A stretch of DNA of 40,370 bases, taken from IMG/VR virus record IMGVR_UViG_3300022919_000002, positions 1 through 40,370 of that record; one strand, given 5' to 3'. This DNA comes from a virus. Numbering within the stretch: the first letter of the stretch is position 1; the number at the start of each line of letters is the position of its first letter. A program made the position numbers and the translations under genes. Of this stretch, positions 5,670 through 12,946 are shown in pieces. Below the pieces are notes generated by a model that saw only the letters and a program-made list of their open reading frames with translations, was not told the origin of the DNA and did no database searches.

Positions 5670-6512
5670 ATGCTAAGAAAAGCAACCAGACAGAAAGCAA
5701 AAATACGTTTAGGCTTGTCTGCACCATCGGGAGGTGGAAAAACTTACAGCGCACTTTTGATCGCAAAAGGCCTGGCAAAAGGTGACTTATCTAAAGTCGT
5801 TATTATTGATACCGAAAACGGATCTGCTGATCTATACGCCAATCTTGGTGGGTATTCAGTTTATCCATTAGAAGCACCTTATTCGCCTGAGAAATACATT
5901 AAGGCAATTAAAGAATGCGAGGATGCTGAAATGGAGGTTATTATCATTGATAGTATTACCCATGAGTGGAACGGTAAAGGCGGTATTTTAGAAACTCATT
6001 CTGCTATGACCGGAAACAGCTTCACAAATTGGGCGACACTTACACCGAGACATCAATCATTTATTGATGCTATCTTAAAAAGTAAGTGCCATGTAATTAC
6101 TACGGTCCGAAGGAAGCAGGATTATGAAATGAGCAAAGACAGTAATGGCAAAACTACTGTTCAAAAAGTAGGATTGAAGGAAGAAACCAGAGAGGGGTTT
6201 GAATACGAATTGACCGCAAATCTTGAATTGGACCTTAAACATAATTGCAATGCTTTGAAAGATCGTACAGGATTATTCATGGATAAGCCTCATTTTACAC
6301 CTACTGAAGAAACGGGTAAAATGATACTTGATTGGTGTGAAAGCGGAATTGAGCCAATCAAAAGAGACCCGAAAAAGGAATTGAACGCTGCTAAGGACCT
6401 TATTGAATTGCAGGCTGTTTATCTGTCATTATCTGAAGAAGAAAAGAAAACGCACTTGGAATTAAAGGATAAATTGAAAGCGAAATTAACACCAAAAACC
6501 GATGGAAAATAA
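5670..6512 (+). CDS. AAA/RecA-like phage ATPase, probable single-strand annealing (Sak4-like) protein
   Basis: A 280-residue ATPase. Walker A is APSGGGKT (18-25), Walker B ends at D94 in VIIIDSI, and VVIIDTENG (43-51) is the family's second acidic strand. It belongs to the phage nucleotide-binding AAA_24 type, to which Sak4-like annealing proteins belong, with a short charged C-terminal tail. Such proteins act with SSB and Gp157-type partners in recombination; the direct neighbours here are exactly a Gp157 protein and an SSB-like protein. The exact activity is inferred from family and context. Confidence 0.8.
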   Translation: MLRKATRQKAKIRLGLSAPSGGGKTYSALLIAKGLAKGDLSKVVIIDTENGSADLYANLGGYSVYPLEAPYSPEKYIKAIKECEDAEMEVIIIDSITHEWNGKGGILETHSAMTGNSFTNWATLTPRHQSFIDAILKSKCHVITTVRRKQDYEMSKDSNGKTTVQKVGLKEETREGFEYELTANLELDLKHNCNALKDRTGLFMDKPHFTPTEETGKMILDWCESGIEPIKRDPKKELNAAKDLIELQAVYLSLSEEEKKTHLELKDKLKAKLTPKTDGK

Positions 6513-6999
6513 ATCTATTTATCATATTCAGTCGGATCATTTACAATTAATGCAGGAGATTGAGAACAATGAAGGTGAAATAACACCGGAGATTGATCAG
6601 CGCTTAGGACTTACTAAAGAGCAGTTTGAGGAAAAGGCTGTTAGCTACGGGTATCTCATGAAGTCAATTAATGATGAAAGTGTGATTTTAAAGTCAGAGA
6701 TTGAACGGCTTACGGGCATATTAAAAGCAAAAGAATCCTTAGAGGCTCAGTTAAAATCAAGAGTTGTAGAGGCCATGATTACTATGGGGCTTGAAAAAGT
6801 ATCTCATAATAATTTAACCCTGTCATTAAGGAAGTCTGAACAATTGATTATCCAGGATGATGCAAAGATACCAAATAAGTACCTCAGCAAAAAACTCACA
6901 ATCACTCCTGACAAAACCGCTTTGAAAACTGATATAAAAGCAGGTAAAAAGATTAAAGGTATATCGGTAATTACTAAACAGAATTTACAAATCAAATAA
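6502..6999 (+). CDS. Siphovirus Gp157-family protein
   Basis: A 165-residue protein of the Gp157 family: an N-terminal helix (HLQLMQEIENNEGEITPEID), a long coiled coil (about 60-95), then a short beta part (LSLRKSEQLIIQDDAKIP and KKLTITPDKTALKTDIKAGK). The C-terminal pattern P-D-K-T-A-L-K-x-x-I-K-x-G-K is typical. Gp157 genes usually lie beside annealing protein and SSB genes, as here; a first description linked the family to phage resistance, while its biochemical role is not settled. It overlaps the ATPase gene by 11 bases. Confidence 0.85.
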   Translation: MENKSIYHIQSDHLQLMQEIENNEGEITPEIDQRLGLTKEQFEEKAVSYGYLMKSINDESVILKSEIERLTGILKAKESLEAQLKSRVVEAMITMGLEKVSHNNLTLSLRKSEQLIIQDDAKIPNKYLSKKLTITPDKTALKTDIKAGKKIKGISVITKQNLQIK

Positions 7000-7016
7000 C
7001 AAATAAATAACAAATT

Positions 7017-7319
7017 ATGTCACAATTACTAGGCGGCAGCCTTTGTCTATCAGACATCAATGCAAACGCAAAATTAGGTCATTCAGCTTTTTCTAAAGCT
7101 GCTAATGGCAAAATCTATTTCAACATTAACATTTGGCTTAATGATGAAAAAGATAAGTATGGTAATACTGTTTCGGTTCAACTTAATTCTAAAAAGGAAT
7201 TGAGAGAGCAGGAAGGTAAAATTTATATAGGTAACGCAAAACCTGTAGAAGCTGCAACACCCGAGCCTTTGCCAGCAGGAGACGCGGATATTCCTTCGGA
7301 CGATGAGATCCCATTTTAA
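7017..7319 (+). CDS. SSB-like protein with acidic DDEIPF tip
   Basis: A 100-residue protein. Residues 20-72 have the strand pattern of a small OB-type domain (KIYFNINIWLNDEKDKYGN, VSVQLNSKKE, KIYIGNAKP). A proline-rich linker follows (PEPLPAGDAD), and the last six residues DDEIPF match the tip of bacterial SSB that binds partner enzymes. The core is shorter than E. coli SSB. It probably coats single-stranded DNA and recruits the host and phage recombination proteins; that is inferred from the tip and the position after the Sak4-like and Gp157 genes. Confidence 0.7.
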   Translation: MSQLLGGSLCLSDINANAKLGHSAFSKAANGKIYFNINIWLNDEKDKYGNTVSVQLNSKKELREQEGKIYIGNAKPVEAATPEPLPAGDADIPSDDEIPF

Positions 7320-7321
7320 AA

Positions 7322-7642
7322 TTGAGGTATTTATCTAAACAGGATAAAGAAAGTATGGTCATGGATTATAACAATAATCCTGACCTTACTTTAAAAAATA
7401 TCGGGGATAAGTATAATATTACTCCCGCTGGAGTTTCTTATCATTTAACAAAAACTCTTATACATAAAAGGAATAGTTTTAAGCCTGAAAAGAAACTTAT
7501 AAATGAAAAACATTGTACAAAAAAGGATTGTGCCTATTGCAACCGAATATCTGGAGGCAACAAAGAGATACTTTTTAAGTCCCTCGGAGTAAAATACAAA
7601 GAAGAAGAACTTATAACAATTACTTTAAAATCAAAAATATGA
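7322..7642 (+). CDS. HTH protein with C-terminal Cys motif
   Basis: A 106-residue protein. Residues 4-43 read as a homeodomain-like helix-turn-helix (DYNNNPDLTLKNIGDKYNIT then GVSYHLTKTL). The rest is basic and contains C-x4-C-x2-C (CTKKDCAYC). I keep the TTG start at 7322, because ATG 7355 would cut the first helix; the previous stop is two bases upstream. It may be a small regulator or a DNA-binding accessory protein of the recombination module. Confidence 0.65.
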   Translation: MRYLSKQDKESMVMDYNNNPDLTLKNIGDKYNITPAGVSYHLTKTLIHKRNSFKPEKKLINEKHCTKKDCAYCNRISGGNKEILFKSLGVKYKEEELITITLKSKI

Positions 7643-7893
7643 GCACTATAAATTTCAGAGCATATAAGGGATACCCAATGCTTCAAATCATAGATAATAA
7701 GAACAGGAATATTCAATTTGTTAACACGGCAAAACCGGAGGTAGGCGATCTTATGGAAATGTTTACCGCCAATCCAGATAAAGATTCTCCGGCACTTGTG
7801 AGGACTGAAAAAATAACTGAGATCATCGAATCAAGACCGCCAAAAGGAAACCACAAAGATAAAAAAGCAGTATGGCACAGCGTAAAATACTGA
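7639..7893 (+). CDS. Small protein, unknown function
   Basis: An 84-residue protein, coupled by ATGA to the HTH gene. Its N-terminal half reads as strands (INFRAYKGYPMLQIID, IQFVNTAKPEVGDLMEMF). No family recognised. Confidence 0.7.
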   Translation: MSTINFRAYKGYPMLQIIDNKNRNIQFVNTAKPEVGDLMEMFTANPDKDSPALVRTEKITEIIESRPPKGNHKDKKAVWHSVKY

Positions 7894-8063
7894 CCATATC
7901 GCATACTAAATATAGGGATTGCACAGGGCAGGAATTTATTATGCATATCAACGGAGATAGCCATAAAGGAGTTTATACAAATCGTCTTGGCAAGCCTGAC
8001 TTTACCACCAATGCTGAGCAGGTCAGAAAGCAATTATTTTTAGAAAGGTGGGTTGAGCTATGA
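7872..8063 (+). CDS. Small basic protein, unknown function
   Basis: A 63-residue basic protein overlapping the previous gene by 22 bases and the next by ATGA. No motif recognised. An internal start at residue 24 is possible, which would remove the overlap. Confidence 0.55.
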   Translation: MAQRKILTISHTKYRDCTGQEFIMHINGDSHKGVYTNRLGKPDFTTNAEQVRKQLFLERWVEL

Positions 8064-8272
8064 ATTTCAACAGACAATTCCGAATAGTTCTGCAACCTTA
8101 TGATCCTGAAAAACATGGTAAACGGAGGTTTGCAGTCGGTGCGTACTCGCTTCATAAATATGTTGGTCAGGATAACGCAAATAAAGCCCTACAGCGTGCG
8201 ATATGTTCAAAGACGGATAAGTATACCGTAAAGCTGAGATCGTTCGGCACAATCGAATTTTACTCAAAATAA
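8060..8272 (+). CDS. Small basic protein, unknown function
   Basis: A 70-residue basic protein with repeated short strands (FRIVLQPYDPEKHG, YTVKLRSFGTIEFYSK) and a central helix. It is coupled to the gene before by ATGA. No family recognised. Confidence 0.65.
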   Translation: MNFNRQFRIVLQPYDPEKHGKRRFAVGAYSLHKYVGQDNANKALQRAICSKTDKYTVKLRSFGTIEFYSK

Positions 8273-8278
8273 CTTTTT

Positions 8279-8389
8279 ATGAATCCTCACCTAAGACACA
8301 GAATAATTCTAGCCATATTTTTAAAACGTCCCCTTTCTGCTTTCAAGATCGAGGACATTTGTACAGCCATTAAAGAATATTTCGGATGA
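8279..8389 (+). CDS. Tiny protein upstream of the helicase
   Basis: A 36-residue basic protein (MNPHLRHRIILAIFLKRPLS) whose TGA overlaps the helicase ATG by ATGA. The coupling supports translation; the product may only serve to bring ribosomes to the helicase start. Confidence 0.5.
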   Translation: MNPHLRHRIILAIFLKRPLSAFKIEDICTAIKEYFG

Positions 8390-9942
8390 ATTTCAATTTA
8401 AGAGAATATCAGGATAAATTTGAAAAGGGCTTGGGAATCTCCATTGTTAAGAATAAACATATTATTGGTCAATCTCCTGGAGGCACCGGAAAAACAAAAA
8501 CGTTCGTTTCAATAGCTGTTAAAGCAAGCGCAAAGTCAAGAGCTGTTTTTATTGTTACTGACAGGAAGAAAGTATATGACCAGAATCTTGCTGAAGCTGA
8601 TGGTAGTATAGGAATTAATCCTGATACTCCGCAGAATTTACCAATATTTAGTGGCAAGATTTACGTTTGCATGGCCCAAACATTAAAGAATCGCCCTTTA
8701 ATCATTGAGCAGATAAATACATTAAAAATACCTCCTTTATTCATTATTGACGAAGCACATTCCGGCACTTTTAACACCTTGTTGGATGCCATAGAAAATA
8801 GAATAACAATCGGGTTTACAGCCACGCCAAATTATAGAGAGGCTAAACATCTTCCAATTTACTATAAAGACATTGTAATAACAGAGCAAATTGATTGGTT
8901 TATCCAGCATCCAGAAAAATACCTTTGCACGTATCAGCATATTGAACGAATCAAGGAAGGTATGCTGGACGCTCTTGTTAAGAAAGGAATAGAGTTTACC
9001 GAGGCTAGTCAAGACGAATGGTTTTCAAAACAATCTTTGTTCGCAGGGTTAGAACAAGATGTTATAAATGCCACCTTTAAAAAGGCTATGGTTTTCTGCT
9101 CGTCAATTAATCATGCTGAGAAAACATATAAGATGTTACAAGCGTCGGGGATTAAATGCGCAATCGGACACTCCCTGCGAACGGATGAAAGCGCACAGCT
9201 ATCTTCTTTCCGTAATATGGAATCCGACATTAACGTATTAGTTTCTGTTTCATCTTACACTACCGGATTTGATTTTCCCGAGGTTGATCATCTGTTTCTT
9301 TTCAGAGCGTTCGGATCTATGTCTTTATATCTCCAAACATTGTTCAGGGGCAATAGACCAATACCAAACGTTAAAGATAAATTCACTGTTTACGACTACG
9401 GACAGAACGCATCAAGGCATGGCCTTTATTGGTTTGATCGTGACTGGCAAAATTTGTGGAACTCCATACCGAAAAGAAAACCATCTGATGCAATAGGGAC
9501 TTATCAAACTAAACATTGTAGCTATTGCGACAGTATTATATCTTTAATGGCTCGTGTATGTGAATATTGCACCAAAGAACAACCGGAAAATGAAAGAGAA
9601 CTTGCTGAAGGAATTAAGCATGATATTACTGCACGTTACAATAATCTGATCGGTAAAAGGATTGGCGAACTATCCATTGAAGAACTAGCATTGTACGCTA
9701 AGTTGAAAAACAAAGTACATTTTGCCCTAAGAGTAGTTAAATCCAAGAGGCAGCAAGAAATTGAAGTATATAAATGGTCTGTAAAACCTCCAGATAAAAT
9801 TGAAGACCCTTTGCGGGGTAAATCTTGCCTTAAAGAATTTGCCTCATGCATGGGATATAAAACCGGATGGCATTTTACGCAGGAACAATTATTATTACAA
9901 AAAGCAGAACAAATATTTTATGCAAACGTCAAACTCGTATAG
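8386..9942 (+). CDS. Superfamily 2 DEAD/DEAH helicase with zinc ribbon
   Basis: A 518-residue helicase. Motif I is SPGGTGKT (30-37), motif II IDEAH (121-125), motif III TATP (145-148), motif V TTGFDFP (292-298) and motif VI QTLFRGNRP (317-325). After the second RecA domain there is a zinc-ribbon-like set, Cys 378, 381, 392 and 395, then a helical C-terminal region. It is probably a DNA unwinding or remodelling enzyme in replication or recombination. A VRR-NUC nuclease gene starts inside its last codons, and this helicase plus VRR-NUC pair is common in phages and suggests joint work on branched DNA. Confidence 0.9.
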   Translation: MNFNLREYQDKFEKGLGISIVKNKHIIGQSPGGTGKTKTFVSIAVKASAKSRAVFIVTDRKKVYDQNLAEADGSIGINPDTPQNLPIFSGKIYVCMAQTLKNRPLIIEQINTLKIPPLFIIDEAHSGTFNTLLDAIENRITIGFTATPNYREAKHLPIYYKDIVITEQIDWFIQHPEKYLCTYQHIERIKEGMLDALVKKGIEFTEASQDEWFSKQSLFAGLEQDVINATFKKAMVFCSSINHAEKTYKMLQASGIKCAIGHSLRTDESAQLSSFRNMESDINVLVSVSSYTTGFDFPEVDHLFLFRAFGSMSLYLQTLFRGNRPIPNVKDKFTVYDYGQNASRHGLYWFDRDWQNLWNSIPKRKPSDAIGTYQTKHCSYCDSIISLMARVCEYCTKEQPENERELAEGIKHDITARYNNLIGKRIGELSIEELALYAKLKNKVHFALRVVKSKRQQEIEVYKWSVKPPDKIEDPLRGKSCLKEFASCMGYKTGWHFTQEQLLLQKAEQIFYANVKLV

Positions 9943-10297
9943 TCACGATAGAATACAGCAGGAAGTTTTTAACTATGCCTGGAATAAATACCCTGAAACT
10001 CGCATGTGCATGTGGCATACTCCTAATGAATATACCCCTCATGCTAAAGAAAGTCAGGCAGAAACATTAAAAAGGCTTTCAGAACGTAAAAGAATAGGAG
10101 TTGTAAAAGGCGTGTTGGACCTTGCATTCTATTGGAAAAATATTCTTTATATTCTTGATGTGAAAATAGGAAATGATACCCTGTCTGAAGCACAATTATT
10201 ATTCATTGAATGTATTTCCAAACAAGGCGGTGTTTTTTACGAAATCAATAGTGTTGATCATGGTAAAAATATTATTGATGAAATAATGAGTAATTAA
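9920..10297 (+). CDS. VRR-NUC nuclease
   Basis: A 125-residue PD-(D/E)XK nuclease of the VRR-NUC type, typical of stand-alone phage versions. E15 in the first helix, D67 in VVKGVLDL (61-68), then D80-V-K82 and Q92 in DVKIGNDTLSEAQ form the active site. The usual glutamate of ExK is aspartate here. I chose ATG 9920, because the family begins close to this point and the in-frame ATG 9800 lies far inside the helicase. It may cut branched DNA together with the helicase, whose gene it overlaps by 23 bases. Confidence 0.85.
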   Translation: MQTSNSYSHDRIQQEVFNYAWNKYPETRMCMWHTPNEYTPHAKESQAETLKRLSERKRIGVVKGVLDLAFYWKNILYILDVKIGNDTLSEAQLLFIECISKQGGVFYEINSVDHGKNIIDEIMSN

Positions 10298-10316
10298 TTT
10301 AATTTTAGTTAAATTA
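10295..10316. promoter_or_regulatory. Palindromic operator upstream of the small HTH gene
   Basis: TAATTTAA (10295-10302) and TTAAATTA (10309-10316) are a perfect 8-bp inverted repeat with a 6-base spacer, six bases before the GTG start of an HTH protein. It suits a dimeric repressor that controls its own gene. It overlaps the stop codon of the nuclease gene. Confidence 0.5.
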
Positions 10317-10321
10317 GCTGA

Positions 10322-10492
10322 GTGGAAAAACTAAAAGAAAAGATAAAGGAATCAGGATTAAAGCAAAATTTTATTGCTGATAAGTGTGGCGTAGGTCATG
10401 CCCATTTTTCTATGATGCTTAACGGTACGGCAACCATGCCAGAATCAGTAAGAAACAAAATAAATGAGTTACTTGAAAAAGTTTCCATTTGA
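10322..10492 (+). CDS. Cro-like HTH regulator
   Basis: A 56-residue HTH protein starting at GTG 10322. LKQNFIADKCGVGHAHFSMM (residues 13-32) is the helix-turn-helix and LNGTATMPESVRNKINELL the following helices, the full size of a minimal XRE/Cro fold. It lies right after a palindrome that may be its operator. Small regulators like this often time the early genes or control lysogeny; no integrase is present, so a timing role is more likely. Confidence 0.7.
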   Translation: MEKLKEKIKESGLKQNFIADKCGVGHAHFSMMLNGTATMPESVRNKINELLEKVSI

Positions 10493-10517
10493 TTTTTTGG
10501 CTATTTATTTTTAACAA

Positions 10518-10670
10518 ATGTTAAATATGTGGATTAAATTTAAATCTTGGTTACACCTGCAAACGTGTCCTCATAAAGTCTGTGTAACTTTAAAAGTTGA
10601 TTTTCAAGAAATATATGCATTAAAGAAATGCGTATGCTGCGAGAAAAAAATATATGAGGATATAGAATAA
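10518..10670 (+). CDS. Small zinc-finger-like protein
   Basis: A 50-residue basic protein with C17-P-H-K-V-C22 and C38-V-C-C41, a likely zinc-binding set. The ends match those of a neighbouring RepA-like gene (TAATG overlap). Such small Cys-rich proteins are frequent in Bacteroidota phages; the function is unknown. Confidence 0.6.
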   Translation: MLNMWIKFKSWLHLQTCPHKVCVTLKVDFQEIYALKKCVCCEKKIYEDIE

Positions 10671-11767
10671 TGGATGTAACCATATTAAATATCGACCCTT
10701 CCGTTGTACCCGATACAGTCGTAAAACTGTCCTCTTTACAGGAAAAGTTAAACCATTCGATTGTAACAGCAACGGAGCATATCGAAAAACCTCCTATTTG
10801 TTTTGAGATTAAAGAGGGTGAACTTTCCAGCGAGATAGGGACACTTGGGAATCTATCTCTTTGGATAGGTAAAGCAAAGCAAGGGAAGACATTTGCTATC
10901 AGCATGGCTTTGGCAGCCGCCGAAACTTGCGATTGGCTACAGGATAAAATAAAGATTAGTTTGCCGGCAGATCAGAAAACAGTCCTGCATTTTGACACCG
11001 AGCAAAGTCGTTATCATGTTCAGAGGGTGGTTAAAAGGATCGCAAAACTTGCAGACTTAGCAGAGCCGATGAATATGACAGCATTCGGATTACGTAAATA
11101 CTCACCGTCGGATCGACTTGAAATGATAGAGTACGCTATTTATAATACTGAAAACGTTGGTTTCGTTGTTATTGACGGAATAAGGGATCTTATAACATCT
11201 ATTAACGATGAAGAACAGTCCTCTATGATTGTAAGCAAGCTAATGAAATGGTCAGAGGAATTAAATATACACATCGCAGTAGTTCTTCATACTAATAAAG
11301 CAGATAACAACGCCAGGGGACACGTAGGCACAGAGCTTACAAATAAGTCTGAGAGCGTTATTTCTATCGGGAAGGATGAGCAGGATGATATGATGATCGT
11401 TAAAGCTGAATATTGCAGGAATAGGGCATTTGAAGATTTTGGATTTACCATAGATGAATTTGGGATACCTCAAATTTCGGAAAGTAAAATATCTGGTAAA
11501 AAAGAAGGCAAAAAAGCACTTACTCCGGTCGATATACAACCGTCTATTCACGATGAAATACTAGACGCTATTTTCAAGATAGAGCCAAAAATTACCTATA
11601 AAATGCTTCAAAGTCAAGTTAAGGACTACTTTATGAGACTTGGTATAAAATTCGGTGATAATAAAGCCGTTGAATTTATAACTTATTACATTAATAATGA
11701 GTTAATTACAAAGGTTGAAGGACAAAGCAAATACCCGTTTTATACCAAGCACTTTAAATCACTTTAA
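10670..11767 (+). CDS. RepA-like AAA ATPase (AAA_25), probable replicative helicase or loader
   Basis: A 365-residue RecA-fold ATPase. Walker A is GKAKQGKT (67-74), VLHFDTEQS (105-113) is the second acidic strand, Walker B is VVIDG (166-170), and VVLHTNK (about 203-209) is the next strand. This is the AAA_25 type found in RepA of plasmids and in phage replication modules. The C-terminal 90 residues form a separate winged-helix-like part (KMLQSQVKDYFMRLG). It lies directly before iterons and a primase-like gene, so a role in opening or unwinding at the origin fits. Iteron copies begin inside its last codons. Confidence 0.8.
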   Translation: MDVTILNIDPSVVPDTVVKLSSLQEKLNHSIVTATEHIEKPPICFEIKEGELSSEIGTLGNLSLWIGKAKQGKTFAISMALAAAETCDWLQDKIKISLPADQKTVLHFDTEQSRYHVQRVVKRIAKLADLAEPMNMTAFGLRKYSPSDRLEMIEYAIYNTENVGFVVIDGIRDLITSINDEEQSSMIVSKLMKWSEELNIHIAVVLHTNKADNNARGHVGTELTNKSESVISIGKDEQDDMMIVKAEYCRNRAFEDFGFTIDEFGIPQISESKISGKKEGKKALTPVDIQPSIHDEILDAIFKIEPKITYKMLQSQVKDYFMRLGIKFGDNKAVEFITYYINNELITKVEGQSKYPFYTKHFKSL

Positions 11768-11870
11768 AGTACTTTAATTAAAGCGGTTAGATGTATCACT
11801 TTAATCACTTTAATGCCCCTATATATAAGGGGCAATTAAAGTAGTTAAACAGGCCAAAAACGCACTTTAT
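11750..11870. other. Iteron cluster and hairpin: candidate replication origin
   Basis: CACTTTAA or one-base variants occur at 11750, 11760, 11770, 11797, 11806 and 11863, with spacings of 10, 10, 27 and 9 bases between the first five, about one or two to three helical turns. Between the last two lies a long hairpin: CTTTAATGCCCCT pairs with AGGGGCA-A-TTAAAG around a 7-base AT loop (about 11808-11840). The stretch is AT-rich and stands between the RepA-like ATPase and the primase-like gene. Iterons plus AT-rich DNA beside replication genes are the usual signs of an origin. Confidence 0.55.
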
Positions 11871-12720
11871 GAAAAAATCAGTTTTAGACACAGAGGTTTC
11901 GTATTACAAAAGCTATTTCGACCCTCATCCGGTTACGATAAATATTGAATCTTTTGTGCATTCCAGAAAGTTCAAAGAATCAATTGATGTGATCCGATTG
12001 TTGGAAACAAAGGACGAACGGGATAAAGAAAAGGCAAAGCTCCCAGCCATTACACCAAGCGGAGTTTTCACATATCGTAATGAGTCAGGATTAGTTAAAC
12101 ATTCTGGCCTTATTCAATTTGATATTGATTACAAAGGGAATGAACATATTGATGGATTTGAGCATCTACCGAAAGAGATTGGTAATTTACCATATATAGC
12201 CTACTGCGGTTTTTCTGCATCCGGTACGGGACTTTGGGGATTAATACCTATTGCATATCCCGATAAACACAAATTGCATTTAAAAGCCCTGATTGATATT
12301 TTCAAATATTATGGCATTCGATGTGACACGGCCCCAGCTAATGTGGCATCGCTCAGAGGTTACAGCTATGACGACAACGCTTATATTAATCCTTATGCTG
12401 AAAAATTTACCTACGTTCATAAACCGCAAGAAATACCAGTCAGTATAAATAATAATTATGAATCTACAACTGAAGAACGTTTCGCCAGGGCCATAAAGAA
12501 AACTCAGGAGAAAGAGGTATTTGTAGATGGCGCAAAACATTGTTTCCTCGTTAAGCTGGCAGGATATTGTAATGCTGTTGGAATTGACTTTGAAACATGT
12601 GTAAATTTAGTAGAGCAAAATTTCAGAGGATTAGCCGGATCAGGAATAGATCTTGAAAAGCCAATCAACAACGTTTATAAATCATATAAAACACAGTACG
12701 CAGAGTACGCAGGAAAATAA
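11869..12720 (+). CDS. BT4734/VirE-N primase-like protein
   Basis: A 283-residue protein of the BT4734/BF3469 (VirE N-terminal) family of Bacteroidota, related to archaeo-eukaryotic primases. LIQFDIDY (81-88) carries the metal-binding D-x-D (D85 and D87), and FSASGTGLWGLIPI (115-128) is the conserved Ser-Gly loop of the nucleotide site, followed by a helix with H133. Residues 200-283 form a helical domain with basic patches. In longer relatives this part is fused to a helicase; here the RepA-like ATPase is the gene before. It probably makes primers at the neighbouring origin. Confidence 0.8.
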   Translation: MKKSVLDTEVSYYKSYFDPHPVTINIESFVHSRKFKESIDVIRLLETKDERDKEKAKLPAITPSGVFTYRNESGLVKHSGLIQFDIDYKGNEHIDGFEHLPKEIGNLPYIAYCGFSASGTGLWGLIPIAYPDKHKLHLKALIDIFKYYGIRCDTAPANVASLRGYSYDDNAYINPYAEKFTYVHKPQEIPVSINNNYESTTEERFARAIKKTQEKEVFVDGAKHCFLVKLAGYCNAVGIDFETCVNLVEQNFRGLAGSGIDLEKPINNVYKSYKTQYAEYAGK

Positions 12721-12721
12721 C

Positions 12722-12910
12722 ATGAAAATCCACGAACAGATAAAAGAGGCTAGGAAGGCGGCGGGGCTAAACCAAACTCAGGCAGCACAAAAGACCGGAT
12801 GCACTCAGGCATACCTGTCAAAGATAGAAGCGGGATTGAAAGTACCTACAGTTGGCGTACTACGTAAATTCTGCCAGGCTTATGACTGTGAAATAATTAT
12901 TTCAAAATAA
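12722..12910 (+). CDS. XRE-family HTH regulator
   Basis: A 62-residue protein, almost wholly an XRE helix-turn-helix: IKEARKAAGLNQTQAAQKTG (6-25), then CTQAYLSKIEAGLKVPT (26-42). I chose ATG 12722 (MKIHEQIKEARK), not the in-frame ATG 12653 inside the primase-like gene. It starts two bases after the previous stop. It may regulate the promoter directly downstream at 12912-12943. Confidence 0.8.
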   Translation: MKIHEQIKEARKAAGLNQTQAAQKTGCTQAYLSKIEAGLKVPTVGVLRKFCQAYDCEIIISK

Positions 12911-12911
12911 A

Positions 12912-12943
12912 TTTGGTATTGTTATGACTGGTAGTTATATTTG
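12912..12943 (+). promoter_or_regulatory. Consensus promoter of the PAPS-reductase-like gene
   Basis: TTTG (12912-12915), 20 bases, TATATTTG (12936-12943): a perfect Bacteroidota promoter. The predicted start falls at about 12946-12947 and ATG is at 12947, so the message would be leaderless. Confidence 0.8.
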
Positions 12944-12946
12944 AAT

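Noticed and set aside
9800-9919. Longer start for the VRR-NUC gene
   Set aside because: It would place 40 codons inside the helicase gene and adds residues outside the domain.
11750-11870. CRISPR-like array
   Set aside because: The repeats are only 8 bp and 9-27 bases apart, without unique spacers of even length; iterons fit better.
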